NCBI GenBank assembly: GCA_963969595.1 | Contig: OZ018408.1 | Location: 31,124,108 to 31,188,107 of the forward strand | DNA: 64,000 bases | Direction of reading: 5' to 3' | Source: Neckera pumila | Lineage: Eukaryota; Streptophyta; Bryopsida; Hypnales; Neckeraceae | Notes under the pieces: generated by a model | Seen by the model: the letters and a program-made list of their open reading frames with translations, nothing else | What the model was told of the DNA's origin: nothing | Database searches by the model: none | Position numbers and translations under genes: made by a program | Part shown: one piece after another, positions 10,502-21,253 of the stretch | Layout: each line of letters starts with the position of its first letter | Numbering within the stretch: position 1 is the stretch's first letter

Positions 10502-11873
10502 CCACGCAGTAGATACCATCTTTCCTCCTGCAAAATAGGAGACCACCACGTCCCTCGGCAACACGAACAGTTGCAGGACGCTCAAATAGAACTCCATGCG
10601 GAGCTCCATGTCATATATCCGGTACTCCACCTCCACATTCTGCCGCTTCGTATTGTAATGCGATTTTGGTGAAACAGCGAATGTTTTGGGAATGTGGCGG
10701 GTCTTCACGGCTGCCCCGTTCTTCACCAGAAACAGCAGTTGGATCGGATCTTTGGCTTTGGAGCTCCTCTTGGGGACGTCGCCAATGCGCTCGAATGGGG
10801 ATGGCAGATAATTCGCGTAGCCAACTGAGTACGACTTGCCGAAATCAGATGTCCTGATGAAACTCCGCAGGTCGACCTCAACATCCTTCTCCCCAGCAAT
10901 CCACAGCCAGACCTCCGGGTCCGTGAGCTCCACCTTGACATCCTCTTCCAGGACGGTCATGAAATTGTCGTAGTACAAAGCATTGGCGCCCTTGTTTATA
11001 ACTCCAGGGATATTTCTGAAGTTGATGACCGCCAGCTTTACCCTGGATTGCAAGGACTCATCCCATACAGCTACGTCCCACTCTCCGAGCACGTCATTGT
11101 CCATGTCATAGGGCTTGAAGAACGCCTTAGCTTCAGGCTTCACAAATTTGCCCTTGCTTGCCAAGAAGACCGTGAAGAACTCCTTTGCTGTAACTGACAA
11201 TTCCTCCAGTGTCTTCTTCTTATTTGAAGGCATCTTCACCTGAGAGAAGAAGTGTTCCCCTGGACCTATGAGCAACGTGTTCTTCGTGGCCTTGTTCACG
11301 CTATAATCCTGCTTGAAGGCCTTCCATGCCTTCTTCCTCGGATTTCCCTCGTTGTCAAAGAGCTTTAGCTTTGGATCCAGGTGATGCAGTTGTATCTTTA
11401 CAGCAGCCTTCCTCTTTACCCTCTCAAGCTAGTCCTTTGCGGAGTAGCAGTGAGGGAAGACAGACTTTGGTGCCCTCATGACAACTTTTGGGTGTCCCGC
11501 AGTCCGCCGAGGAGACCTGTGAAGGATATGCAGCGCGAGCCTCCTCAGATCGTCTTATGTGCAGTTCCCAATCTACTTGAAGAACTCACGAGTCATCACG
11601 CCATCCTTCGCCGAGTCCCAGCCTTTGCAATACCTGAACTTCATGAGCGAATCGAGATCGATAAGCTCTCCTTGAGCTTGGCTTGAGATGACCTCTGCCC
11701 ATAGGTCGTAGACGTCCTGTTGAGCTGTGATTAGCTTGATTTCATTGTGGATGTCTAGCTCCCTCTGGTTCTTCTTGCTAAGGTACCCCTGATTCTTCTT
11801 AATGTCAATCATGCCGAACCTCAGCTTGATTGCGTTCTTGAATTCCTGCACATCCAGGTCCAGCATACACGTC
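10502..11873 (-). pseudogene. DNA-methyltransferase-like exon of element A gene
   Basis: One long frame of about 450 codons runs from the acceptor at 11874 to a TGG before GTGAGT donor at 10502. It is interrupted only by stops: TAG 11573, then TAA and TAG before 11299. Near its end it reads EFYLSVLQLFVLPRDVVVSYFAGGKMVSTAW and, across the intron, the frame continues MLSLDHFFVGES. That pattern (gdvV..yFaGGk..A, then an acidic residue about 15 residues later) matches the AdoMet-binding motif I and following loop of N4/N6-type methylases. A canonical catalytic DPPY/DPPW is not seen, so the enzyme may be degenerate or divergent. I infer methyltransferase ancestry; activity cannot be claimed. Confidence 0.5.
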
Positions 11874-11888
11874 CTGTCAGCGACGGGA

Positions 11889-11965
11889 TTTAACTCGAGA
11901 CGCGTTAAATTAATTGGAATGAACTGACTTCAATGGAATTACGAGTTAATTCGAGACGAGTTAAA
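11889..11965. repeat. Two 21-bp palindromes in intron 11979-11874
   Basis: Copies lie at 11889-11909 (TTTAACTCG, AGA, CGCGTTAAA) and 11945-11965 (GTTAATTCG, AGA, CGAGTTAAA). They take up a large share of this short intron, and neither overlaps an exon. Confidence 0.75.
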
Positions 11966-11979
11966 GCTAGCAGACTTAC

Positions 11980-13443
11980 AGCGAAGAGCCTCTGGTTGTT
12001 GCCGTCAGCCTTCGACTTCTTTGCCGGTGTTACGGCCTTCCCCAAAGCTGTGGGCTCTCTTGGAGGCGGCGGGGATCCCATACTCGTCTAGATGAACCTG
12101 GATGCCAGGATGTTGGTGGACCAGGTTGGCATGAAGTTGTCGAAGTGGTTCACCCAATTGTAGTAGGCCGACACTTTCCTGATTAGGCTGTCGTCTTTGT
12201 GCCACACAACAAAGCACTCCCATTTCAAAAACTTAGCCTTCTTATCGTCGGGCACCTTATTCATCTTTTGCATTCTCTTCGACGCCTCTATGCAGTGCTG
12301 TCCGTTTACCATCCAGAACTTCCTGGCCTGAACTTCCTCAAATTTTTCAGGCTTGGCCGTGACAAGCTGCAGATATGCACAAAGCGTCATCTTCTTGTCA
12401 GGGTCAGGCATGTTGATGAGGTAATTCAGGGTCTTCTGAACACCTTGCTCTTCCAACACTCGGATGTTGAGTGTTTATGGTGGCGTCTCCTGCTGATCAA
12501 TTGGAATTTCGAACTTGTGCCCAATCTTTGGTATGTACAGCTCTGTGCATGCCGACCAGTACTCTATGAAGTGTTTGCATGCTTCCTTGTAGTCGATCTC
12601 CTTCACAATTCCGCCAAGGTCTTGCGGGATATCTACAAGCTCTGAGGCCATGCTACTCTCGGGCACCAGGAGGTTCTTCGAAGTAGTCTTCTTTGCCTTC
12701 CCTTTTGGTGCAGGTGGTGGGGTCTTTGAAGGTTCCCCTTTGCCGAAGCGATCCGTCTGCTTCATGCGAGTGTGGCTCCTACCCGTCTTCAGGGTCACCA
12801 CGGCGAGGGATCCCTGGCTTCCTCCCTGACTGCTGTAATCTCTGGTCAAGGACATGGGCTGCATCCTCAGGGACTTGTTCTTCAACTCCATCTTCATGTG
12901 GTCAAACCCCTTGATCAGGCCATTCACTCTTGAAGCTAGAGTGACGGATGTCAGAGGACTCCCATCCCTTGCTTTCCTCCTCTTCTCCTTCATATGCTGC
13001 TCAATCTCCTTCTGCAGCCCCTGGTAGCTCGTCCCTTCCAGTGTCCTGTAGTAGTCGGAGACACTGAAGGTGATCTGTCTGCTATTTACCACATACGAGA
13101 AGATGTACTCCTCAGTCTGTTCTGGCTCCTGCGTCCTGAAGCAGACAAATATTAACCCGTTCGGCCCTGTGGTGACCTCTCTTACAACCTCCGTAAGTGT
13201 GACCGGCAGGTTGTCCTCGACCTTTTTGTACTTCGTCCTGAAGGACAGGGTCGAGTTCATAGGGACAAGAGCGAGGGTCCAGTGGTCGACTTCTTCAGGT
13301 TCCTTCCACTCCCAACATTCCCCAAGCATGTCGGTCTCCCCATACTCGTCTCTGTTATCGTCTGGAATCTCGAAGCGCTTCAGATAAACCTCTAGTCCCT
13401 TGGTCTGCGCCACCATTTCTGGAAGTCCAGGACAGGCGCACAT
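11980..13443 (-). pseudogene. ParB-like N-terminal part of element A gene
   Basis: A continuous frame starts at an ATG at 13443, immediately 3' of a palindrome (a downstream acceptor CTTCCAG is an alternative start of coding). One TAA (12475-12477) and one TAG (12088-12090) interrupt it. Around 12,270-12,330 it reads KFWMVNGQHCIEASKRM, followed by ISxxYNxxN-like RKVSAYYNWVNHF. This resembles the DGQHR/GERR core of the ParB/Srx superfamily. The Arg expected after His is Cys, readable as CGC to TGC. A basic Pro-rich tail precedes a GTAAGT donor. The phase of the next exon does not match, so a small indel is likely. Confidence 0.5.
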
Positions 13444-14105
13444 GTTAACTCGAACCGAGTTAAAACCAGGAGATCTCTACTGACAACGCTCTATTGTCCT
13501 ACTTATTATTCCTGGTAAATCCAATTATACCAAACGCCTATTCATGACGCCCTCTGTTATACGAGTGAAGACCGTCTAACCCAGATTATCGAGAGTTCTC
13601 TAACTTGGTGAACTCGTCACGGGGCTGACGTCTTTGGTTCTCTTTACACGATTCATATCGGAGGGCCTTTTAACTCGAGACGAGTTAAACCTTCTTAATC
13701 GGATGTTGATGTTCATGTATTCCTATGCCTTCTATGTCTTTGGTTAATAATTCAGCAGTCTTGTCTCTTGTCGAATTAGCTTTAGCTGCTGAAGCTTCTT
13801 GATTGTAGGGTCTGGGAAGTGATTTTTAACTCGAGACGAGTTAAAGCTGTTGGTTTTTTCAGCAACTTCGGTGTTTTTTCTATGTTCGTATGTCTTTGGT
13901 GTTGGTGTGCCGCTCTTGTTGGAGATGAAACTTCCATTCCTTGAAGCCTCTTATCTCGTCTCGAGTTAAATTTCTGTAACTCGCTACCTTAATTATGGTA
14001 TCTATCGAGTTAAACTTCCGTCGAGTTAAATACGCGTCGACTGAAACCTACATTTTTGGGGTTATTACAGACGTTCCGACATTTAACTCGACGGAAGTTT
14101 AACTT
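13444..14105. promoter_or_regulatory. Palindrome cluster upstream of the element A ParB/MTase gene
   Basis: Full 9-3-9 copies lie at 13444-13464, 13669-13689, 13825-13845 and 13950-13970, with half-sites and spaced variants at about 14,005-14,030 and 14,083-14,105. The best copies read TTTAACTCG, AGA, CGAGTTAAA. The first touches the presumed start codon. Position suggests binding sites in a promoter/leader for a symmetric DNA-binding protein, or element-specific sites bound by its transposase or ParB-like protein. The function is inferred from symmetry and clustering only. Confidence 0.65.
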
Positions 14106-14712
14106 GTACGTAGCAATGGACATAGAAACTGCAAAATCTGAATACCAGAACTAGAAATCAATTCAAATATACCTAACGCAAGCAACAAATGCAAATCCTA
14201 GTGACAAGACTAATGCAATCAACAAAAACTCAAGAAACCAGAAGCAAAATGCAAGAATTCAACTACAAAACCTAAACCAAAACTAGAAGACTGTTGAATC
14301 CAATTGAGCGCCTAGACCTCAAACATCCAATTTTGAGAAAACCACTACCACAACTAGGTCGCCCAGCAAAATCAAAACTCTAAGCTGCAACAGAAACCAC
14401 TGCACCACAATGCATGTACGTGGAAACCTTACGGAAGCAACACGTCCACAAGCACAAGCACAAGCAATTACATTCAATGCAGCAATCCACAAGCACACAA
14501 TTACATTCAGTGCACGAATGAAAACAAACAAGAACTCTTGTCCAGCACGTACCAGCGAAGCTCCACCAAAAACTTCAGTCGCATACACAATGACGCAAGA
14601 GCTCCACCAAAAAACCCAGCAAAGCTCCCGCCTACACAAGGTGGCCCTTTGACCGTGGCCCTTTGATCGTGACCCTTTTACTGTGGCCAATACCTCGTGG
14701 CCTTATGTCACT
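14106..14712. other. Upstream region of element A gene
   Basis: A-rich sequence with imperfect short repeats (AACAAATGCAAATCC type), then a run of ACCGTGGCCCTTTGA-like units at about 14,640-14,700. It ends at TTAA 14,713-14,716, where element C begins. No supported gene is present; by position it is promoter or leader of the minus-strand gene. Confidence 0.4.
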
Positions 14713-14716
14713 TTAA

Positions 14717-15175
14717 CACCTAAAGTTCCATGACTATGTTTTCACCAAGAACCCTCAAAAAGTGTCATTTTTAGTACAAACACCAAATTTTTGAAAAAAA
14801 ACTTACGATTACATGTGTCAGCAAAATTCATTAAGACCTTTTTTTTGGCCCTGCACAAACTCACTTATCGATGGAAATATGTCCCAAATGATGGTGCTTG
14901 TTTGGATTTTTTTTTCCTTGATAAAAAGGCTACATGCCCAAAAAATTTTACTTCATTTGGAATTGTAAAACACATAGGAAAAAAATAGAAAGTGCATAGC
15001 AATAAATAAGGATTCAAAATACGAAATTGTCAAGAATTTAATTATGGCATTGAAAAATTTTAATCCTACAATTGCAATGGTGTAATAAATAATCTACATC
15101 CTTTGATTTTATTTTTTGCAACGAATATTGAAAAATGAATAAGATGAAGGACATCAAAATTTAATTTGGAGTCAA
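14717..15175 (+). repeat. Left inverted repeat of element C
   Basis: Matches the reverse complement of about 37,215-37,810. Shared blocks include AAGTTCCATGACTATGTT, ATGATGGTGCTT, GGCTACATGC, ATTGTCAAGAATTTAATTAT and GTAATAAATAATCTAC, in the same order. Confidence 0.75.
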
Positions 15176-15197
15176 GAATCCAGAACTGCCTACAAAC

Positions 15198-15765
15198 TAA
15201 AAACCTTCATAACTTTTGACTCATAGATCAAAATGGGTGGATTCAAAGCTTTTTACGTACATATAACTCTAGAAAACCAATTTGAAGTTGGTGTTTTCGA
15301 AAAAAGTGAATTCTTTTTATTTGCCCAAACTGCCTAGTTAGAAAAAATAGTAATATATTAGGCCATAACTGTTGACTCACATTTCCAAATGTGATGAAAT
15401 TCAGTGCGTACAAAAGATAGTAATATATTAGGCCATATACATACTTGTGACAATAGATCATTTACATCTTATACTGAAATTTAAATAAAATGTCCATGCA
15501 AGGATTATTTTTCAGTTGCACTTATTTAATGACATTCGGAAATGTGAGTCAAAAGTTATGGCCTAATATGTGGGTTTTTTGGTAACTGGGCAGATAGAGG
15601 AAATTAAAAAGCATACCTTTTTTCAGAAATAAAACTTTGAAATTTGTTTTCCAGACTTATATACACGTAAAAAACTTTGAAATTTGTTTTCTAGACTTAT
15701 ATACATGTAAAAAACTTTGAACAATTCCATTATGATCAATGAGTCAAAAGTTATGAAGGTTTAGG
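15198..15765. mobile_element. Foldback element inside element C
   Basis: Left arm about 15,198-15,460 and right arm about 15,540-15,765 are inverted copies. Both outer ends carry AACCTTCATAACTTTTGACT. Inner blocks repeat TAATATATTAGGCCATAAC. A local 47-base direct duplication (AAAAAACTTTGAAATTTG units) lies in the right arm at about 15,640-15,725. No coding capacity. Confidence 0.7.
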
Positions 15766-17639
15766 AATGGTTTTACCAAAGACGTTTGGAAATTCACGCT
15801 TAGAACTTGCCAATTTAGACAAATAATCTTTGAAGCATTCTTGAACATTCGTGCAATTGCTCATTTTTGAAAAATACTGCACAAAATGTAGGTCTCGAAT
15901 AGTAGTTTGACTTCAATCGAATACTTTTAGTTAATATCTTTAAGTAGTGTATGCACACTGGATGATTTTCATGGAGAGTAGCCCATCCTTAATTATAAGC
16001 TTAAGTTATTCAATCTTTTATTTGAGAGAAGTCTAATAATTATAGAACATCTTGTTTTGTGGAACAAATCTGAAGAGTTCATATACGGATTTTTATGTAC
16101 CGTTTAAAAAAGTTCTGCCAATTTTGCTTCAAAGAAACCTATTATTTAATTATATGCTGAAATTAAAATTGTGCCATTCTTGAAGACAATATTACAATTT
16201 CTTTTCTTACACTTCATATATATACAAATTTCTAAAATTTGGAAGTCAATGTAAGGAAATGAAAGTATAAAATGAAACTGGAAAAAAGGGTTTAGGATTT
16301 ACGGTCTTTCTAACAACAAAAAGACAACTGCAATAACTGTACGGAAAGTTAAATAGGCACTTCGTGCCATCTTTGAAGTGCTTGAGTTCGAGGTCAGCAA
16401 TTATGAAGACTATTGACCACAACTATAAAGCAAAGAGAAATATAATTGTGCAAATCTACAATTATTCATATGGAAAGAAAGGCTATAAAATTATTTTTTA
16501 AATAATTCAATTGAAATACCATGTATCATATAATTGAAGGAACTTATTTTGTGCTTCCAACAATATATCAATTTGAGTTTCAATAATTTATAAAAAGCAA
16601 TGACCGAAACTTCTAGTAGGTTGGACTTCACTTTATAACTTGTGGACACAATTTGAATATGCTAAGAATGTTTCTCAGTACTAAAACCGCTTGGATTAAA
16701 ATTAGATTTTTTGGACAGAATTTGAATTTCCTAAAAAGGTTTAGATGTGCTGAAATGATAGCATTGATAAACCAGCTTACTACGAAGCTGGCATCATTAA
16801 AGACATTGATTGTAATGACAAACAATGGTAGACCAAGAAGCACATGTACAAAAATTCATTCCACGGAAAATGTTCATGAAAATCACAACTGCATTTCATT
16901 TTGGGTACTTTCATTCCTTTTTTAGAATGCCATGCATTGAAGAGCATGAACCATTTGGATTTATTTTTTAAACACAGTCCATAGAAATGCTTATCAAGTA
17001 CCATACAAATGGACTCCAAAGTTTGGAGTGGATCACTATATATATACTCTATACCCCAGCCTGTGTGACGAAGGGTACAGAATGTACATACAATGATCCA
17101 CTAAAGATTCTTTAGAAGACTATTTATCGCTCTAGCAATTACAAAAGGGATCCTATTATAAAATTGGACCCTGCACTTTAATGACAACCAATATCAGAAG
17201 CCATAGAGTTTGAATTTAAAGGGCTTAATAAAACAAAACCTTAAATCCTAAAACTTGTTTAAAGATTACAGTCTTCAATTCCAAAATTATTATACACAGA
17301 AATACGAATTGAATAAGGTACATGATTATTTTTATTGAATCTATTTGCTCAATTAGATAATATTTTCTAAATTTTAAAGTGACCAGGTAGTATTCCATTT
17401 AATAAACTACAAAAAAATTTAATTTGTAGAACATATCCAATATATTAATATATAAATGGTCCTTTATATGTGGAAATGTCAAAGTAACACTCATAAATAA
17501 TGAAGCTTTTAAAAAAATTTATTTCTGCTAGACTCTAAACTCAATTCTCTACTAAAAAGCCTTTGAAGCTTGAAACTTTGTAGTGCAAAAATTTAAAGTT
17601 AAAAATTATCAAAGTCAAAAAATGTAGTCCCGCAATGTG
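15766..17639. other. AT-rich non-coding part of element C
   Basis: No credible coding exon, RNA gene or strong repeat is seen. Short open frames near 16,650-17,000 have no recognisable features and look like chance. Confidence 0.4.
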
Positions 17640-17868
17640 CTGGAAAACTTATTTATTTCACTTTAAAAGTAGATATCTTGGAATCTGTGCGGTCAAAAAG
17701 TTTGAAAGTTTTTGTACACACTCTCATAGTAGTTAGGTGTAACTTTCTATGGCTACATGTGAAAATTTCAAATGTTTTTCAAGGTTTTTCAAATTTTTTT
17801 TTTCCCATAGAAATGGCAGTTTTGACAAGAAAAGGGCACGCATAAAAAGGACCTGGGTCCTTCAGGGG
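17640..17868 (+). mobile_element. Additional piggyBac-type terminus (right end)
   Basis: Carries the family's subterminal wording (GATATCTTGGAATCTGTGCG, then ACATGTGAAAATTTC) and ends GGTCCTTCAGGGG followed by TTAA at 17,869-17,872. It resembles the right end at 6.35 kb. The matching left end was not found, so this may be a truncated non-autonomous copy nested in element C. Confidence 0.5.
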
Positions 17869-18634
17869 TTAAAGTAGAAGGGTGAAAAAGAAATTTGAAC
17901 ATAATTGAAGTCAGAACTTGTGAGAATGGAATGAGTTTTGTATTATGATCATAGATTTCAAAAATATCAATCATTTACAACTTGTCGGACCGTAGTGTTC
18001 TTACTATACACTTACGTGCATTTTTGAAATCATTCACATGTAGTATAAGTGCTTAACACGAAATAGATAGCAATCACTCCATCTGTCTCAAAATAAAATT
18101 GGTGTTTTGTTTGTATTTTACAAAAAAACATTGTTGTTTTTTTTAAACAGAGGGAGCATTCAATTTTTTAAGATCATTTTGTTCTGTATTACTTTCAAAA
18201 GTTAAAGAATGCATAGTATCTGATGATTGAATTTTTCTTATTATATGGGATTTGTTACAGTTACTTCTACAGTCTGGGGTCTTTGCCATGAAAAAAAAAA
18301 AATTTGTTGATTGTCTTGTGCTTCATCATCTTCACAAACTTATCACATATGAATAAATTTAATTACTTCTGTCTTCCGACCCAATAAAAATAGGTAAGAA
18401 AGGACTATAGATATGTGAGATTTCTAATTTTTAAATTCAAATTTCAGGTCTTCTTATATAAAATTAGGTCCTCTACAAGTCAAAATATAGAACATTTTGT
18501 TTTTTAATACCCATGGCTTTTCAAATTTTTTGAAGAGTCTTCATGACTTGTACATAAAATTTATGACATTGACTTCAAGTGTCATTTAAATTTAGATCGT
18601 GGGATATTCATTTGCTGTAGATCGGATAATTATA

Positions 18635-18898
18635 TTAAATACGTAATTGGAGTGTTGAGGATAATTCCCATGTCTGTCTCAATTCAGTGAATTTGGCAAC
18701 AGGTTTAGGAGTTGACTCAACGGATCTCTGATTGAAAACTTCCCACTTGTAAGCACTGCTACATGCCTGTTGGTTGATTTTCGAAGAGCCAATTTTTGGG
18801 AACATATGTAAATTCAGCAACTTATATGGCAGTACCTATGAATGATTTCAACCTTGGCACTGCACAATAATATTTAGCATTACAAAAAAGCTTTCACT
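18635..18898 (-). other. Possible downstream exon fragment, unrecognised
   Basis: A minus-strand open stretch of about 60 residues (18,820-18,635) lies just downstream of the better exon at 18,899-19,363. It has no recognised domain and no clear splice join. I record it as possibly part of the same decayed gene; it may be chance. Confidence 0.2.
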
Positions 18899-19363
18899 CT
18901 AAAGCTTGACATCAATTCCACCATGGACATTCAAATTATTCCACTTGTGAATGTGCAAAATCTTATGTAGCACCGCGCTCCTTTGTGGAGAAAAATTAGC
19001 TCTGTTGCAAGGCTTAGCTTGTGGCTCTCTTATTTGTGAGTGTAGTTGTCCATACGTATGTTGATTGTTTTCAGGTGTGACAATGCAACCTTCAATGATC
19101 CATTCGTCACCCTTGTTCAAAATTCCAAGAGCCATGTATAGAAAACAATTGTTGTTTCCCCTAACTTTTTTAAATAATTCAAGTGATTGCAAGCAAGGAT
19201 CTTTAGCCAAGAATATGTACAATTGATACTTTTGTTCAGCGGAACTGAGAAGGAAATTGGTACCTTCCAAGGCGTAAAGTGCTTGGATGGTGACTAAAAT
19301 TGGGAAGCCTGTACTATTAGTCTTCCAAGGTGCAGCAGCAACATGCTCATCAGTGGAGACGCA
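18899..19363 (-). CDS. Unrecognised exon, hypothetical protein
   Basis: A GAGTTCAG acceptor precedes an open frame of about 154 residues on the minus strand that begins GCVSTDEHVAAAPWKTN and runs through FPILVTIQALYALEGTNF to a stop. Its composition is protein-like and it is long for this AT-rich DNA. I do not recognise the family. It lies inside element C but outside element B, so it may be captured host coding sequence or remnant cargo of C. No upstream exon is assigned with confidence. Confidence 0.4.
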   Translation of the reverse strand, partial: CVSTDEHVAAAPWKTNSTGFPILVTIQALYALEGTNFLLSSAEQKYQLYIFLAKDPCLQSLELFKKVRGNNNCFLYMALGILNKGDEWIIEGCIVTPENNQHTYGQLHSQIREPQAKPCNRANFSPQRSAVLHKILHIHKWNNLNVHGGIDVKL

Positions 19364-20336
19364 ACCTGAACTCAGTTATGTGCGCCTAATTCGATTTTTG
19401 TTTGTTTTAATTTTTACATAAGCCATTGTTCAGCACTTACCATCTTTGCAATGTCCTATTAATTTCAACCTACACAACAATCCTTGAACATTGTTTACTT
19501 AGTTAAAAGACAGTTAATTTTGGGGAGTAACTGATTAAGCTTAATGTGGATTCATATGAATCACGAAGAGATTAATAGTGAGGACGATAGAACAATCGAA
19601 GAACTAAGAATGTTTCGGGTGAGCTTTAGTTTCAAGAAGTAGGGGTCCATGTATTAACTTACACGACCCTTGAACCATGAGTATTGCATTTATGAACTAT
19701 GATCAAATCCTTAATTGAATGTTGTTTGGACAAGGTCAATGCATATGTATTGTGTTTTTTTTTCCTACTTCTTTGTGTAGCTCTAACATAGAGTGCTCCA
19801 AGATGCAAGCATCAGTAGCTAACTGATCATTCTTGCTTTGGCACATGAATGTCAGTAAACATTTCTAAAAGTTGTTCAGTCCTACTTTGACATCCTAACT
19901 TGCAACAGAGAAAATATTAATAAGAAAGGAAAAACAACGATTGTCTAGTACGGCTCTTGGGATTTTTGCAACATTAAAAATGGCTAAGTTGTGTCGGGCA
20001 GGTATATCCCAGCTTGTAAGCTGCAGTAAGTTTGGTCAATCACCCATAGGCACAAGCATCTCCATTGTGAGGCAAAAAATGAAGCCAACTATGTGGCGTT
20101 CCATGAAACAAGAGATCACCAACATGAATGATGCTCTTGTACAAATTCAGCATTCAGGAAGCATCTATTATGTGAAGTCATTCCTAAAGACAAGAAGATA
20201 GAAAGGGGAGACCGGCAAAAAATATGTTGAATTGGTACTCTATTGACCTACTGCACTATTTCTATCAAATTTCATTAATGTTAATCTTGTTTCCTTATAG
20301 CCTAATTAAGTGGTCTTTTAAAGTATTTGCGTGGGG

Positions 20337-20345
20337 CTCATTTTG
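20337..20345 (+). repeat. Left 9-bp target-site duplication of element B
   Basis: CTCATTTTG directly precedes the left terminus. Its partner CTCATTCTG follows the right terminus at 36,658-36,666, differing at one base. A 9-bp duplication is typical of Mutator-like elements. Confidence 0.65.
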
Positions 20346-20435
20346 CAACGATGCTAGCATGTGAGCATGTGAGCGTGAGCCTAAGAGCGGTGAGCGGGGA
20401 TTGTGTGAGCCTAGAGCCTGAAAATAAAAAACTTG
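20346..20435 (+). repeat. Left terminal/subterminal repeat of element B
   Basis: GATGCTAGCATGTGAGCATG followed by several GTGAGC and GAGCCTA units. It is matched in inverted orientation by 36,575-36,657, where GCTCACAGGCTCATAGGCTC-type units lead to CTAGCATCCCCG. Confidence 0.7.
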
Positions 20436-21253
20436 ATGTAATTTTTAAATTTATTTGGTTAAAATGTAAAAAGATTGATTTTGTTTATTATATTTAGAAA
20501 AGATGCCCTATTACCACTAGACCTATGACCGTGGGTTTTATATCTAAAAGCCTGGGAAGTTGGCGTTATTGCATGTTTTGGAATTTATATCACATTTAGA
20601 GAGGCCGTCCAAGGGTGGACTAATTAAGTGAGAGTACATATAATTTAGAGGCAATTTCAAAGATGAGAAGACGATATATGCAATGAAAATATCATAGGAC
20701 ATGGAACACTGTGTATATAATAAAATATTCTTTCATTGCAGCAAGGAATACATATTGGAATATAAATATAATATTTTGCTACTCAAATTTGGAGATTTTG
20801 AAGATAATATATTGGTACTACATATCTACTTTATATCATGCTAATATCTGTCAATTAACTTGGTCACTTGTATGTCTTGATGATTCTGGTCGTAATAAGC
20901 ACTTGTTTAACTTCGTCCAAGCTGAGGGTAGGAGCGTGGATGAATGGATGTATCTTACAATCCAATTTGCACAAATAACGAAAGACATAATAAAGATGTT
21001 TGCAGTTAACATACATGCCACGCTTTCCAATGGACATCCCATTCATACTTCCATAATGGGGACAAGTACAAGATGGGAAATTGCAGAGAGTAATGCTGTA
21101 AACCTTCTGGTTAGGTTCAGTCCTAGAAGAAAGCATAATAATAGCACCAAGTCCAGGATAAGGAAGGAAGTTTACACCAGTAATACTTGCAGTAACATTC
21201 CTTGCACTTTCCCATTGATTGCGATGATTTTCAGGGGGCGCCTTACTACTTCA
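20436..21253. other. 3' flank of the MULE-like gene
   Basis: AT-rich sequence between the left terminus of element B and the stop of the transposase gene. The end of the coding region reaches its stop at about 21,254. Plus-strand open frames here are shadows of the minus-strand gene or chance. Confidence 0.4.

Noticed and set aside
14105..14652. Coding exons around 14.3-14.7 kb on either strand
   Set aside because: Composition is repetitive (CACAAGCACAAGCA-type) and the frames lack motifs and splice joins; the position is upstream of the element A gene.
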